From JAGVMG01 sp964461105 (GTDB lineage: Bacteria > Chlamydiota > Chlamydiia > Chlamydiales > Rhabdochlamydiaceae), in NCBI GenBank assembly GCA_964461105.1, contig CAYWSY010000019.1, forward strand, positions 1 through 27,871: DNA of 27,871 bases, written 5' to 3'. Positions within the stretch are counted from its first letter, which is position 1; each line of letters begins with the position of its first letter. Below the pieces are notes generated by a model, which did not search any database, was not told where the DNA came from, and saw nothing but the letters and a program-made list of their open reading frames with translations. Made by a program: the position numbers and the translations under genes. This document shows, piece after piece, positions 8,855 through 17,107 of this stretch.

Positions 8855-8871
8855 ATTTACGCAACAAGGCC
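8855..8871 (-). repeat. IS right terminal inverted repeat
   Basis: ATTTACGCAACAAGGCC on the plus strand, the exact reverse complement of 7751-7767; it lies at the 5' side of the transposase. Confidence 0.9.
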
Positions 8872-9022
8872 TTTGGTAGGCCAAGGTGTATTTCAAGCCT
8901 GGGAGTCTATTAGTTATTTTAATCAAGTTTGCGTTGATCCAAAAACAGATACTTTAACGTGGGGAGATGAGATAGACTTGGATCCCTATGTTCTTAGAGA
9001 TTCTCTTCTTAAAAAAAAGTAA
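8872..9022 (+). pseudogene. C-terminal remnant of a DUF2442 protein
   Basis: About 49 codons remain. GVFQAW at the N-side and YFNQVCVDPKTDTLTWGDEI followed by DLDP match the second half of DUF2442 proteins (pattern G-VF, F--V, T--W, D-xP). The first half of the domain is missing: the frame enters the IS at 8871 and a GTG at 8828 inside the IS is the only upstream start. DUF2442 genes are often paired with DUF4160 genes as putative toxin-antitoxin modules, so the missing upstream DNA may have held both the N-terminus and a partner. Fusion expression from the IS is possible but unlikely to give a folded domain. Confidence 0.6.
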
Positions 9023-9043
9023 CAGGATATCCTGTTACTTTTT
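9014..9043. terminator. Bidirectional intrinsic terminator, 15-bp perfect palindrome
   Basis: AAAAAGTAACAGGAT and its exact complement meet with no spacer, giving a hairpin flanked by A and T runs. It stands between the convergent DUF2442 remnant and the aldolase, so it can serve both strands. Its right half is also part of a repeat copy (9028-9060). Confidence 0.85.
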
Positions 9044-9060
9044 CTTAAATCAACTTCGCA
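9028..9060 (+). repeat. Dispersed repeat, partial copy D (outer part)
   Basis: TATCCTGTTACTTTTTCTT and the following 14 bases align without gaps to the reverse complement of 27839-27871, with 29 of 33 identities. Similarity stops 2 bases before the aldolase stop codon (9063-9065). Confidence 0.75.
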
Positions 9061-9062
9061 CC

Positions 9063-10118
9063 CTAAGCGATTGTGACCTCTTTACACAGATACACCTCTT
9101 GGATGGCATGTAATAGCTCTACCCCATCTTTCATCGGCTTTTGGAATGCTTTCCTCCCCGAGATCATCCCCATCCCGCCAGCGCGCTTATTGATGACCGC
9201 TGTGGCTACAGCCTCAGAGAGATCGTTATCACCTGAAGCCCCACCTGAGTTGATCAAGCCCACTCTTCCCATGTAGTCATTGACAACTTGATATCTTGTT
9301 AAATCGATCGGATGATCAGAGCTCAGCGTCGTGTACATCTTTTCTGTTTGCTTGCCGAATTTGAGCGCTTTAAAGCCTCCGTTGCATGTGGGGAGCTTTT
9401 GCTTGACGATATCAGCGCCAATCGTGCATCCCAAGTGATTGGCTTGCCCAGTCAGGTCTGCAGCTTCATGAAAGTCGCTGCTGGCCGTTTTGAACGCAGG
9501 ATTGCGCAGATAGCACCACAACACAGTTGCCATGCCAAGTTCATGGGCAAGTGCAAAGGCTTGGCTGACCTCGACGATCTGACGCCGACTCTCTGGAGAG
9601 CCAAAATAGATGGTCGCCCCTACAGAGACGCAGCCCATTTCGTAAGCCTGTTTAATCGAGGCAAAGAGGATCTGATCGTAACTGTTCGGATAAGAGAGGA
9701 ATTCATTATGATTAAATTTAAGCATAAACGGGATCTTATGCGCATATTTACGAGACAGAAGGCTCAAGGTTCCATACGTGGTCGCAACAGCATTGCATCC
9801 CCCTTCAATGGCAAGTTTCACGATGTTTTCTGGATCAAAATAGGCTGGATTGGGGGCAAATGAAGCGCCCGCAGAGTGTTCGATTCCTTGATCGACGGGA
9901 AGGATCGAGAGGTAGCCTGTTCCAGAGAGCCTTCCATGGGAAAGGAGCGTTTGTAAACTACGGAGGACTCGAGGAGAGCGGTTCGATCCGGCAAAGATCC
10001 GATCAACCCAATCAGCCCCAGGAAGATGAAGATGGGATTTATCGATCGTCTTGCAGACATGTGTCAAAAGGTCATTTGCTTTCGGTCCAAGCCACTTTTC
10101 AATATCCTTCAATGCCAT
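9063..10118 (-). CDS. fbaB: Class I fructose-bisphosphate aldolase, DhnA type
   Basis: 351 aa, cytoplasmic. It cleaves fructose 1,6-bisphosphate to dihydroxyacetone phosphate and glyceraldehyde 3-phosphate in glycolysis and works in reverse in gluconeogenesis. Diagnostic stretches are PVDQGIEHSAG (74-84), the IEGGCNAVATTYG barrel strand (104-116), GATIYFGS (167-174), and GADIVKQKLP (234-243) with a candidate Schiff-base lysine at Lys239 or Lys241. The phosphate-binding elements INSGGASGD and GGMGMISGRKAFQ follow. Length fits the bacterial FbaB/DhnA group; chlamydiae use this type of aldolase. GGGGAG sits 9 bases ahead of the ATG. The gene is 66 bp downstream of the serine-rich helical protein on the same strand; two GAGTACTC palindromes in this gap suggest its own control. 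Confidence 0.93.
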   Translation of the reverse strand: MALKDIEKWLGPKANDLLTHVCKTIDKSHLHLPGADWVDRIFAGSNRSPRVLRSLQTLLSHGRLSGTGYLSILPVDQGIEHSAGASFAPNPAYFDPENIVKLAIEGGCNAVATTYGTLSLLSRKYAHKIPFMLKFNHNEFLSYPNSYDQILFASIKQAYEMGCVSVGATIYFGSPESRRQIVEVSQAFALAHELGMATVLWCYLRNPAFKTASSDFHEAADLTGQANHLGCTIGADIVKQKLPTCNGGFKALKFGKQTEKMYTTLSSDHPIDLTRYQVVNDYMGRVGLINSGGASGDNDLSEAVATAVINKRAGGMGMISGRKAFQKPMKDGVELLHAIQEVYLCKEVTIA

Positions 10119-10120
10119 AT

Positions 10121-10156
10121 AAGAGTACTCCCCAAGTTAAAAAGAGAAGAGTACTC
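10121..10156 (-). promoter_or_regulatory. Paired GAGTACTC palindromes upstream of the aldolase
   Basis: AAGAGTACTC occurs at 10121-10130 and again at 10147-10156, 26 bp apart. On the minus strand a weak promoter, TTGAAT-N17-TTTAAC, would overlap the distal copy, while the proximal copy overlaps the ribosome site. This could be an operator pair or a leader element. Confidence 0.4.
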
Positions 10157-10184
10157 AAATTCAAGCTGATTTTGCAACTTTATT

Positions 10185-12194
10185 TTACACTGAAGAACCT
10201 GCTGCTAAAGAATCTGCTGCTAAGCGTTTGAATCTCATTTTAGGCGGAAGGCTACTGGTCTCATCAGAGGACATCGAAGAAGAAGAAGAGGAAGAAGAAG
10301 AAGCAGGAGATACGGCAATCGCTGGCGTTGGAACATCCATAAACTTAAGACAGCTCTTAAGTGCCATCAACGCTTGTTTTTGATATGGAAGCAGAAACTC
10401 TGTCGTTAAGCTATCTAACAGCTCCTCTGAAATTTCACCTTCAATACCAAGAGCTTTTTTTCCATTGGCCAAAGCGTGATTTAAATAAGGGGATGTCTCT
10501 TTTGTCTTCACAAGCAGGTCAGAAAAATGGAGCGCTGCACTAGCGAGATCTTCCAAGATACGCGCTTCATATTTAATAACACCTTGTGGCGTTGTTGCTG
10601 CTGCTTGCAAATAAGCTGTTGCAGCATTTAAAAGATATTCTTCCTGTCGTTCATCAAAAACCTGCTTAGAGAGAGCTTCATAAATGCGAGCTTTTCCACG
10701 AAATGCATGATGGCAACTTCCAAGGGATTCATATTCTTCAAGCGCCTCTTCAGCGCAAATTTTTAATGCACCTAAAGGCATCCCTCCTCTATTCATTTCA
10801 CGCTCAGCAATCTGAGCTGTTTTTAATTGGATCAAAAATTGCAAGTTCCCCTCTTTTTGCATGGCCAGATGATTACCAGGCTCTATGAGTGCGATTCGTC
10901 TATAAACACTCTTCGCGGCTTGATAGTCATCAAGCGCCCCCTGCTCTGCGGACATCGGTGCTGATGCTTTTCCTGCCTTCTCATAACACGCTGCAACTTC
11001 TCTCAGAAGTGTTGTGGGTGGAGTTATTTTTTTTGCAGTCAGCCACATTAAGACTCTAGCCTGACCTCTAAATGCTTCCGCCGGAACATCATATTTACCA
11101 ACGCCATAGGGATTTTGAGCGATTTTAAAATACTTAATCGCCTTATCTGCAGATAGTTCTGCGATCGAATAAGGACGCCCTTTGTTACATAAGCGGTTTT
11201 CATAGTAATGACCCACTGCAAGAGCGAGTTCCCCACGTCTTTTTAAGTAGTTAAGTGTTTTTACTGGATCGGTGTGACAGAAAAAAGAGGGCTCAAATGC
11301 AAGGATATGATTACATTCTTTTAACTGAGCTTGAGTTATAGAGTGCTCTTGGCTAGCTATCTCTGTGAGAAGTCTACCTGCTCTTATGTCAAGATTGTTT
11401 GCATGGTTGAGTTGCCTTCGACTTAACGTTTGCAACCTCCCCTGATCAGCTTTTTGCCTTTTAGCAAGCGTTTTATTTGCTGTTGCTTTTTCTGTGAATG
11501 CCGCTCTCTCAATGGGATCTTCTGTCAGTTCAGCTAATTTAGAAAAAACTCTAGAGACATCGGAATAACAGGAATAGTCATGAGATTCCTCCGTGTATTC
11601 TAATGTCGATTTTGCAGCTTTTTTATAGTAAGCTAAGGCTTCTGTGAGAAGCGCTCTCTTGCGGGAAGGCTCTGCGTCTTTAGCTTGTTTTTCATAGAAA
11701 AAGCCGGCATTCCAACATGCATCTCCTCGAAGATCATACTTTCCTGTTCCAAATCGCTGTGTTCCAAGCGTGTGGTATTTTTTAGCATTTTCTGTGTGTG
11801 AGTGAGCATGTTCTGGGTCAGTTTTTATTTTGCTTGTAAAATGACGCGCTAAATATAAACCAATCTCACAAAGGGTGATTTGATCTCTCGGAGTTGCACT
11901 TGACAATTCTCTATATGAGCGAGAAAGAGAAACGAGGCTGGATACTTCATGTGGTTTCAACTCTGAACCCCCTCTGCGCTTAAAACGCTCCAATACTCCT
12001 AGATATTGATTAAATAAATCATCGCTCAACGTTCTGACATGACTAGATTCAAAAGAAGTCCGCAATTTTTTTTCAGTATGTTCGCTTTGAACCTCAGTTT
12101 CGAAATCACTATCGCTAAGCAGGGTAGGAGAGTCCGGTGGGGTGACCCATGATGAACTTGATGATGATGAACTTGATGATGAAATTAAACTCAT
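10185..12194 (-). CDS. Serine-tract, TPR-like helical-repeat protein (candidate effector)
   Basis: 669 aa, no function recognised. An 11-residue serine run lies at residues 5-15 and a second one near 633-645; between them the protein is almost wholly alpha-helical. Long repeats can be seen: FGTGKYDLRGDACWNAGFFY (about residue 147) is echoed by YGVGKYDVPAEAFRGQARVL, and a weaker third unit contains PQGVIKYEARILEDLASAAL. Each is followed by a helix pair with AYYKKAAKS, ACYEKAGKAS or AYLQAAA, as in TPR/SEL1 solenoids that bind partner proteins. No signal peptide or membrane segment. AGAGGT precedes the ATG, and a strong promoter lies at 12238-12267. The serine-tract style is shared with the SET and OTU proteins. 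A host-interaction scaffold is my inference; a bacterial role is not excluded. Confidence 0.65.
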   Translation of the reverse strand: MSLISSSSSSSSSSSWVTPPDSPTLLSDSDFETEVQSEHTEKKLRTSFESSHVRTLSDDLFNQYLGVLERFKRRGGSELKPHEVSSLVSLSRSYRELSSATPRDQITLCEIGLYLARHFTSKIKTDPEHAHSHTENAKKYHTLGTQRFGTGKYDLRGDACWNAGFFYEKQAKDAEPSRKRALLTEALAYYKKAAKSTLEYTEESHDYSCYSDVSRVFSKLAELTEDPIERAAFTEKATANKTLAKRQKADQGRLQTLSRRQLNHANNLDIRAGRLLTEIASQEHSITQAQLKECNHILAFEPSFFCHTDPVKTLNYLKRRGELALAVGHYYENRLCNKGRPYSIAELSADKAIKYFKIAQNPYGVGKYDVPAEAFRGQARVLMWLTAKKITPPTTLLREVAACYEKAGKASAPMSAEQGALDDYQAAKSVYRRIALIEPGNHLAMQKEGNLQFLIQLKTAQIAEREMNRGGMPLGALKICAEEALEEYESLGSCHHAFRGKARIYEALSKQVFDERQEEYLLNAATAYLQAAATTPQGVIKYEARILEDLASAALHFSDLLVKTKETSPYLNHALANGKKALGIEGEISEELLDSLTTEFLLPYQKQALMALKSCLKFMDVPTPAIAVSPASSSSSSSSSMSSDETSSLPPKMRFKRLAADSLAAGSSV
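12151..12180 (-). repeat. 15-bp perfect tandem duplication in the N-terminal serine tract
   Basis: GATGAACTTGATGAT occurs twice in a row within the codons of the serine run. A second simple-sequence tract, GAA/GAG repeats at about 10276-10302, encodes the C-terminal serine run. Both can change length by slippage without frameshift. Confidence 0.8.
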
Positions 12195-12237
12195 TTTTTA
12201 CCTCTTATTATTGATAATTTTTTAGTTTTATCAGCTA

Positions 12238-12267
12238 ATTATATAAATTAAACGCAATTTAAGTCAA
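12238..12267 (-). promoter_or_regulatory. Sigma70/sigma66-type promoter for the serine-tract helical protein
   Basis: On the minus strand TTGACT (12267-12262) and TATAAT (12243-12238) are 18 bp apart. The region 12195-12394 is very AT-rich and divergent. Confidence 0.7.
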
Positions 12268-12327
12268 CAATTAACTAACAATTCAAATAACTTATAATAA
12301 GCAATTTACGACAAATAATAATAAATA

Positions 12328-12357
12328 TTGATTTTAAATGTAGCAATTAAATAAAAT
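12328..12357 (+). promoter_or_regulatory. Probable promoter for the SET-domain gene
   Basis: TTGATT (12328-12333) and TAAAAT (12352-12357) are 18 bp apart; AAGGAG at 12381-12386 is 8 bases before the ATG at 12395. Confidence 0.55.
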
Positions 12358-12394
12358 ATACATCAACTAATTAAATTAATAAGGAGTTATTTAT

Positions 12395-14590
12395 ATGACA
12401 AGTTCAATTAGCCCTGTTTCTGTCTCAACAGCATCATCCAGTTCAGACGCTGGCACGTCCTCCACTCGAACCAAACGCTTGCCCCTGCCCGCTCCAGTTG
12501 ATGGCCCAAGAACACTTCGATCGAGAACAGTTGCAACAGACTCCTCTACGACATCCCGAAAACGCGTAAGTACACTCATCCCACGATCCGCAGTTGTGAG
12601 CTCTCTTCCAGCGCAATTCCGACTCCCATTTTCTGAATTTCCTCTGTTTTTTACCTTTATGAAACCCCTCTCTAAACTCAAACTAACTTCACAGTACAAA
12701 GTAGTACAACTATCTGATCTTATCGGAAATTACGAGAACGCCATTAGAGAAAGGGGATATGATCACACAGTTGTTGAAGTGGCATACATTTCCGATACGA
12801 TCGGCCATGGTGTTTTTGCAAGAAAAGCAATTAAAGCAGGAGAAATGATTGCGATCTACTCTGGACGATACATATTGGGAATTGAAGGAATGTGCGATTC
12901 TAAAGCATATGTGTACGACCTGCTCGAAGGGATCGATTCTAAAGAATGTCCGATGGTCAACACCAGCGCCAAAAAAAAACTTGAGCAAGCGGCTCAGAGT
13001 TCCTTTGGAGTGGATCATGTAAAACCTGATGAGGGTTATGACCTTGGCGTAGATGCAATCGATGTGGGCAACTTCACAAGATATTTCAATGACGGGGGCC
13101 CTTCTTCAAATTTACAAGCTGAAATTTGCATTATTAATGGAAAGCTAGAGCTTGTTATCAGCGCAACTAAAGACATTAAAGCGGGCAATCAATTGCTGAT
13201 TTCATATGGGGCACAGTACTGGCGCGCATTTGCCGTTAACCATGAAAAAAAGCATGAATCACTAACTCCCACACGCTATGTACTAGAACTTCACGAAGAA
13301 CTTTCTCCAACGAGCTCATCAAGCTCTTCTTCCTCTTCAGCACCCTTAACAGATGATGTGATTCCTCCATTTCTTTTACACCATCAACAGCGACTCAGAG
13401 AATTAAATGCTCAACCTGGCGATATTACACTCGAGTGCCTCAAAGAAGCACAAGCGCTCTTAAGGCCAAGTGCAGTTAAAGGAGCTGAAAAAATTGCGTT
13501 TTGTTATCTTAATTTGGCTTGCTTACGCCCAAATCTTAAGACGCATCCACTCCATATCCAAGAGCTCGTTAAACTCATCCCCGTTCAAAGGTACGAAATG
13601 GAGATGACCCTATTGCATCTGAAAGATGCTTTAAGCTTTCAACCCTATGCAGAGAGAGAACATCTAAATTGTTTTTTTGAATTAGAGAATAAACTCCATA
13701 TGGGAGAACTTTCCTATCATGAGATCGAATCGCTTCTTGAGGAGTATAAGCAATTACAATTGAATCTAGTGGAATCCCCAATTCGCATTTCTGTTACATT
13801 GAGATTGATCGAGCTCAATATGCACCTTTCTGAGTATCATTCTGACAAGCGCCTAGCCTACCTAAAAGATGCAGAAAAACTAGTCGCATCGTTCTTTCTA
13901 ATGCATTTATCACAAATGCCCTTTACGATGCGGCTTGCCTATACTTACTCCTCTCAAATCTCTCGGCAAATAAATGAATCCCCCTCTGAATTATTGCCAA
14001 TCACGTCAACAGCACGCCCTTCTACTTCTACAAAGAAAAGAAATCAAAGACTGGAACAGTTTTCCATCTCAGCATATAGAGAAAATATACAATTCTCTAA
14101 GTGCTCTGCAAGGAAACACAAAAGCGCCTTTTCATTTTTAGACCCGCATCTACCACGGGGGCTGAAACAACATGCATTTCAAATTGCTGATTGGGCTTCG
14201 TTAGAATCAGGATCTTCTCCGCTGCCACTGAGACTTCAGCATTACGAAATCAAATCAGAGCTACTGAAATTACGTCTGCACACAACGAAAACCTCTGAAG
14301 AGTCTCAGCTTCTTGCACTAGAAGATCGCTTAAAACAAGGACAATTGCGACCTGCAGAATGCAAAGAACTGAGAACAGAATACCAGAAATTAGTTCAATC
14401 GGACTCTGATAGCATCAAAGCGATCGCTCTCTTCCGTTTAGCTGAGCTCAGTTGGATCTACAGCGAAAGTGCTGATGAGAAATTCGTAGCGCGCTCCCAT
14501 TTCTTGATGCTGAAAGCTTTACTGGAAGAGCGACCAAGTTTATTGCCGCATACCGCAAAAATCGCAGACTATTATCTGAATCTTGCTTAA
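12395..14590 (+). CDS. SET-domain protein with helical C-terminus (candidate histone/protein methyltransferase effector)
   Basis: 731 aa. A Ser/Thr-rich N-terminus contains basic clusters (TRTKRLP and SRKRVS, residues 24-59) that could act in nuclear import. The SET domain spans about 125-278: IGHGVFARKAIKAGEMIAIY gives the SAM-binding GxG and the first strand pair, AIDVGNFTRYFND (221-233) matches the RFxNH region with Asn226, Arg229 and Asn232, and LLISYGAQYW (267-276) carries the expected catalytic Tyr271. FND replaces the common NHS. A serine tract (about 308-316) leads to a helical C-terminal half resembling repeats. SET proteins transfer methyl groups from SAM to lysines; the chlamydial effector NUE is a precedent for host histone targets. 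The strong AAGGAG site fixes the start. The stop codon overlaps that of the convergent MFS gene. Confidence 0.78.
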   Translation: MTSSISPVSVSTASSSSDAGTSSTRTKRLPLPAPVDGPRTLRSRTVATDSSTTSRKRVSTLIPRSAVVSSLPAQFRLPFSEFPLFFTFMKPLSKLKLTSQYKVVQLSDLIGNYENAIRERGYDHTVVEVAYISDTIGHGVFARKAIKAGEMIAIYSGRYILGIEGMCDSKAYVYDLLEGIDSKECPMVNTSAKKKLEQAAQSSFGVDHVKPDEGYDLGVDAIDVGNFTRYFNDGGPSSNLQAEICIINGKLELVISATKDIKAGNQLLISYGAQYWRAFAVNHEKKHESLTPTRYVLELHEELSPTSSSSSSSSSAPLTDDVIPPFLLHHQQRLRELNAQPGDITLECLKEAQALLRPSAVKGAEKIAFCYLNLACLRPNLKTHPLHIQELVKLIPVQRYEMEMTLLHLKDALSFQPYAEREHLNCFFELENKLHMGELSYHEIESLLEEYKQLQLNLVESPIRISVTLRLIELNMHLSEYHSDKRLAYLKDAEKLVASFFLMHLSQMPFTMRLAYTYSSQISRQINESPSELLPITSTARPSTSTKKRNQRLEQFSISAYRENIQFSKCSARKHKSAFSFLDPHLPRGLKQHAFQIADWASLESGSSPLPLRLQHYEIKSELLKLRLHTTKTSEESQLLALEDRLKQGQLRPAECKELRTEYQKLVQSDSDSIKAIALFRLAELSWIYSESADEKFVARSHFLMLKALLEERPSLLPHTAKIADYYLNLA

Positions 14591-15924
14591 TTAATCAGCT
14601 CTTTCTCAATCTCCTCGAGACGTTTTCCCTTCGTCTCGGGGACATAGCGCCAGATCACGCCAAGCGCGATGATCCCGATGCCAGCAAAGAGAATAAAGGT
14701 CCAACTAATCCCAAGTGCGCCAATGAGATCGAGGAACACGAGGGAAACCACATAGTTAGCTAGCGAGTTTAAAGAGATGGCAAGCGTCATCGCCTTACCG
14801 CGAATTGAAAGGGGGTAAATCTCTGAAAGAAGCAACCAGGTAATCGGCCCTAAACCAATACCAAAGCAAGCGACATAACTCATTAAACTAATCACAGCAA
14901 TCAGACCAATTGAAGAAGATTGGACAAAAAAGGCACCACTTAAAACCAAAAGACTGATAATCATCCCCCCTACTCCGAAAAGAAGCAGCGGGCGTCTTCC
15001 GAGCCTGTCGAGTAGCCACACAGAGAGCGCTGTTGCAACGACGTTCATGATCCCAATGCTGACGGTTGCAAAAATTGCGTTTGATGCGGAAGAAAATCCT
15101 GCTACTTGAAAAATTTTAGGAGCATAGAAAATCACGGTATTAATCCCTGTGATCTGCTGAAAAGTAGCAATACACAATCCTAAGATCAAAACAAAGCGAA
15201 AGCGGGACTGCAAAAGAGCCTTCCATCCATGATCTTTACGAGGAGATGCCGAATGTTGCATCTCAGTTAAGCACCCCTTCCACTCTCGATCCCGACGCAA
15301 GCGTGTAAAGGCCTGAATTGCGGCTGTCTCCTGTCGGTTAGCCATCAACCACGAAGGTGTTTCTGGAAGGAAGATCCCCCCGATGATTTGAAGGAGCGCT
15401 GGAGCCATTCCCCAAGCAAACATCATTCTCCAGTTTCCCGTATCAGCGTAGAGATAATTGACAAAATAGGCGATCAAAATCCCGATGGTGATCGCAAGCT
15501 GATTAATCGAGACAAAAGCGCCTCTAGAATGAGGAGGAGAAATTTCAGCAAGATAAAGAGGGACAAGCAGAGATACTAAACCAATTGCAAACCCAAGAAT
15601 CGCTCTTCCATACATTAACGTAGAAAACGAAGTTGCCAAATAAACAATGCCAGTGCCACCGATAAATATAGCAGCCGTTAACAGAAGAGCAGGCTTTCTG
15701 CCTACGCGATCTGCTAAAGCGCCTGAACATAATGCGCCAAATAGAGAACCGAGAAGAAGTAAGCTGACCAGTGTTCCTTCTTGAGAGGAAGTTAAAGTAA
15801 ATTGCTCTGCGATGAATAACAAGGCTCCAGAAATCGCTGCGATATGGTACCCGTATAAAAAACCACCTAAGGCAGCAACGAGCACAGCATAAACTGTAAA
15901 GAGAGTAAATCGTTCCTTTGCCAT
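14587..15924 (-). CDS. MFS sugar porter (XylE/GalP-like)
   Basis: 445 aa with about 12 membrane spans. Sugar-porter signatures are all present: GYHIAAISGALLF in helix 1, GALADRVGRK (68-77) in loop 2-3, VPLYLAEISPPHSRG (121-135), QLAITIGIL (142-150), PETPSWL (187-193), a QQITGINTVIFYAPKIF segment in helix 7, the WLLDRLGRRP repeat of loop 8-9, and the PETKGK motif near the C-terminus. The family takes up hexoses or pentoses with protons across the inner membrane; the substrate cannot be fixed from sequence. It is the last gene of the rimO operon, 13 nt after the methyltransferase stop codon. Its final codon overlaps the end of the SET gene, with no hairpin in between. Confidence 0.9.
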   Translation of the reverse strand: MAKERFTLFTVYAVLVAALGGFLYGYHIAAISGALLFIAEQFTLTSSQEGTLVSLLLLGSLFGALCSGALADRVGRKPALLLTAAIFIGGTGIVYLATSFSTLMYGRAILGFAIGLVSLLVPLYLAEISPPHSRGAFVSINQLAITIGILIAYFVNYLYADTGNWRMMFAWGMAPALLQIIGGIFLPETPSWLMANRQETAAIQAFTRLRRDREWKGCLTEMQHSASPRKDHGWKALLQSRFRFVLILGLCIATFQQITGINTVIFYAPKIFQVAGFSSASNAIFATVSIGIMNVVATALSVWLLDRLGRRPLLLFGVGGMIISLLVLSGAFFVQSSSIGLIAVISLMSYVACFGIGLGPITWLLLSEIYPLSIRGKAMTLAISLNSLANYVVSLVFLDLIGALGISWTFILFAGIGIIALGVIWRYVPETKGKRLEEIEKELIN

Positions 15925-15937
15925 GACCCTATCCCAA

Positions 15938-17107
15938 CTAGAGGATGTATAATAACAAGCTCTTTAAATACCCCCCTTCTGGATGAGCTAAAGAGATCGG
16001 GTGGTCCGGAGATTGAAGATGGCTCGAGAGAATCATAACATCCCTGCCCGCCTCTACCGACGCTTGAAAGACCACATTTTTGAATAATGCCTCATCAATA
16101 AAATGGGAGCAAGAGGAAGTTAAAAGATAGGAGCGTGAAGGGAGTTGCTTTAAAGCAAGACGATTGATCTCTTTATATCCTGAGCAGGCTGCATGGATAT
16201 CCCCTCTTTTCTTAGCAAACGCAGGGGGATCAAGGATGATGAAATCCGCTGGAACAGAAACTTCGCGCAAAAAAGTAAACACATCCGCTGCAATCCCTTC
16301 ATGTTGAGAGGGAGTGAAACCATTGAGCGCCGCATTGCGCTCTGCGAGCATCACAGCCCCTTTGCTCACATCAACACTCCAAGCTTTTGCGGCGCCGCCA
16401 CACAGAGCTGCAAGAGAAAAGCCCCCACTGTAAGAAAAACAGTTCAATACAGCTCTTCCTCTCGCATACTGCCTAACTAAACTGCGCATCTCTCGTTGAT
16501 CGAGAAAAAAGCCCGTTTTTTGTCCGTTTTCTAAAGAGATCAGAAAACGGATCCCATTTTCTAAAATGATCTGCTCATCAGATGCGGAACCAAACACAAA
16601 TCCTTGCGAATCGGCTAAGCCTTCTTGAGCGCGTGCGGAAGAGATTGATTTTTCATAGATGGCTTGGGGTTTTAATTTTGAAATGAGCAATGAGATGACA
16701 TCATGACGCAGCCTCTCAATGCCGCAGGTGTTGATTTGAATGACGAGAATGGGGCCATACTGATCGACAATAAGTCCTGGAATCCCATCTCCTTCTGCAT
16801 TAATAAGCCGAAAACTATCGGTCTGACTAAGATCAAAAAGAGAAGCTCGGAGTGCGATTGCTTCATCAATTTTACGAGAAAGAAGCCCTAAGATCGGCTC
16901 TTGGGTGAATGACAGAATACGGCCCGCAAGAGAATTCTGTGGATGAAAATACCCTTGAGCCAAAAAAGAGCCCGAGTGGCTATAAATGGGAAGGATCTCT
17001 CCCGGCTCGATGTCAGGAAACTGCTCGATCGCTCCAGAAAAAATCCACGGATGCCGTTTGAGCACTGCTTTTTCTTTTCCGGCTTTTAAGATGAGCCGTT
17101 TATCCAT
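15938..17107 (-). CDS. rlmI: RlmI-like 23S rRNA cytosine-C5 methyltransferase
   Basis: 389 aa, close to the 396 of E. coli RlmI. An N-terminal PUA-like RNA-binding domain (about 1-75, with HPWIFSGAIE at 19-28) precedes a Rossmann SAM domain. Motif I is LNCFSYSGGFSLAA (221-234), the acidic ribose-binding residue follows in SVDVSK, motif IV is DPPAFAK (293-299), and the SSCS at 331-334 holds the likely catalytic Cys333. RlmI methylates C1962 of 23S rRNA; the orthology is inferred from architecture, and related COG1092 enzymes with other sites exist. The ATG lies inside the last codons of rimO (8-nt overlap), which points to translational coupling of two ribosome-modifying enzymes. Confidence 0.85.
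   Translation of the reverse strand: MDKRLILKAGKEKAVLKRHPWIFSGAIEQFPDIEPGEILPIYSHSGSFLAQGYFHPQNSLAGRILSFTQEPILGLLSRKIDEAIALRASLFDLSQTDSFRLINAEGDGIPGLIVDQYGPILVIQINTCGIERLRHDVISLLISKLKPQAIYEKSISSARAQEGLADSQGFVFGSASDEQIILENGIRFLISLENGQKTGFFLDQREMRSLVRQYARGRAVLNCFSYSGGFSLAALCGGAAKAWSVDVSKGAVMLAERNAALNGFTPSQHEGIAADVFTFLREVSVPADFIILDPPAFAKKRGDIHAACSGYKEINRLALKQLPSRSYLLTSSCSHFIDEALFKNVVFQASVEAGRDVMILSSHLQSPDHPISLAHPEGGYLKSLLLYIL

Larger units (their letters stand above)
7751..8871 (-). mobile_element. Complete IS5-family (IS903-like) insertion sequence, 1121 bp
   Basis: Terminal inverted repeats GGCCTTGTTGCGTAAAT at 7751-7767 and (inverted) 8855-8871 match at 17 of 17 positions and resemble the known IS903 end GGCTTTGTTGAATAAATC. 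A single intact leftward transposase fills the element. The 9-bp flanks, AATTGGCGG on the left and TTTGGTAGG on the right, are not duplicates, although this subgroup normally creates a 9-bp target duplication. Both neighbouring genes are truncated exactly at the ends of the element. Confidence 0.9.

Noticed and set aside
8828..8871. In-frame GTG inside the IS extending the DUF2442 frame
   Set aside because: The added residues come from the IS end and are not domain sequence; the gene is better described as a remnant.
10257..10302. GAA-rich tract considered as a short tandem regulatory repeat
   Set aside because: It lies inside the coding region and is explained by serine codons on the minus strand.
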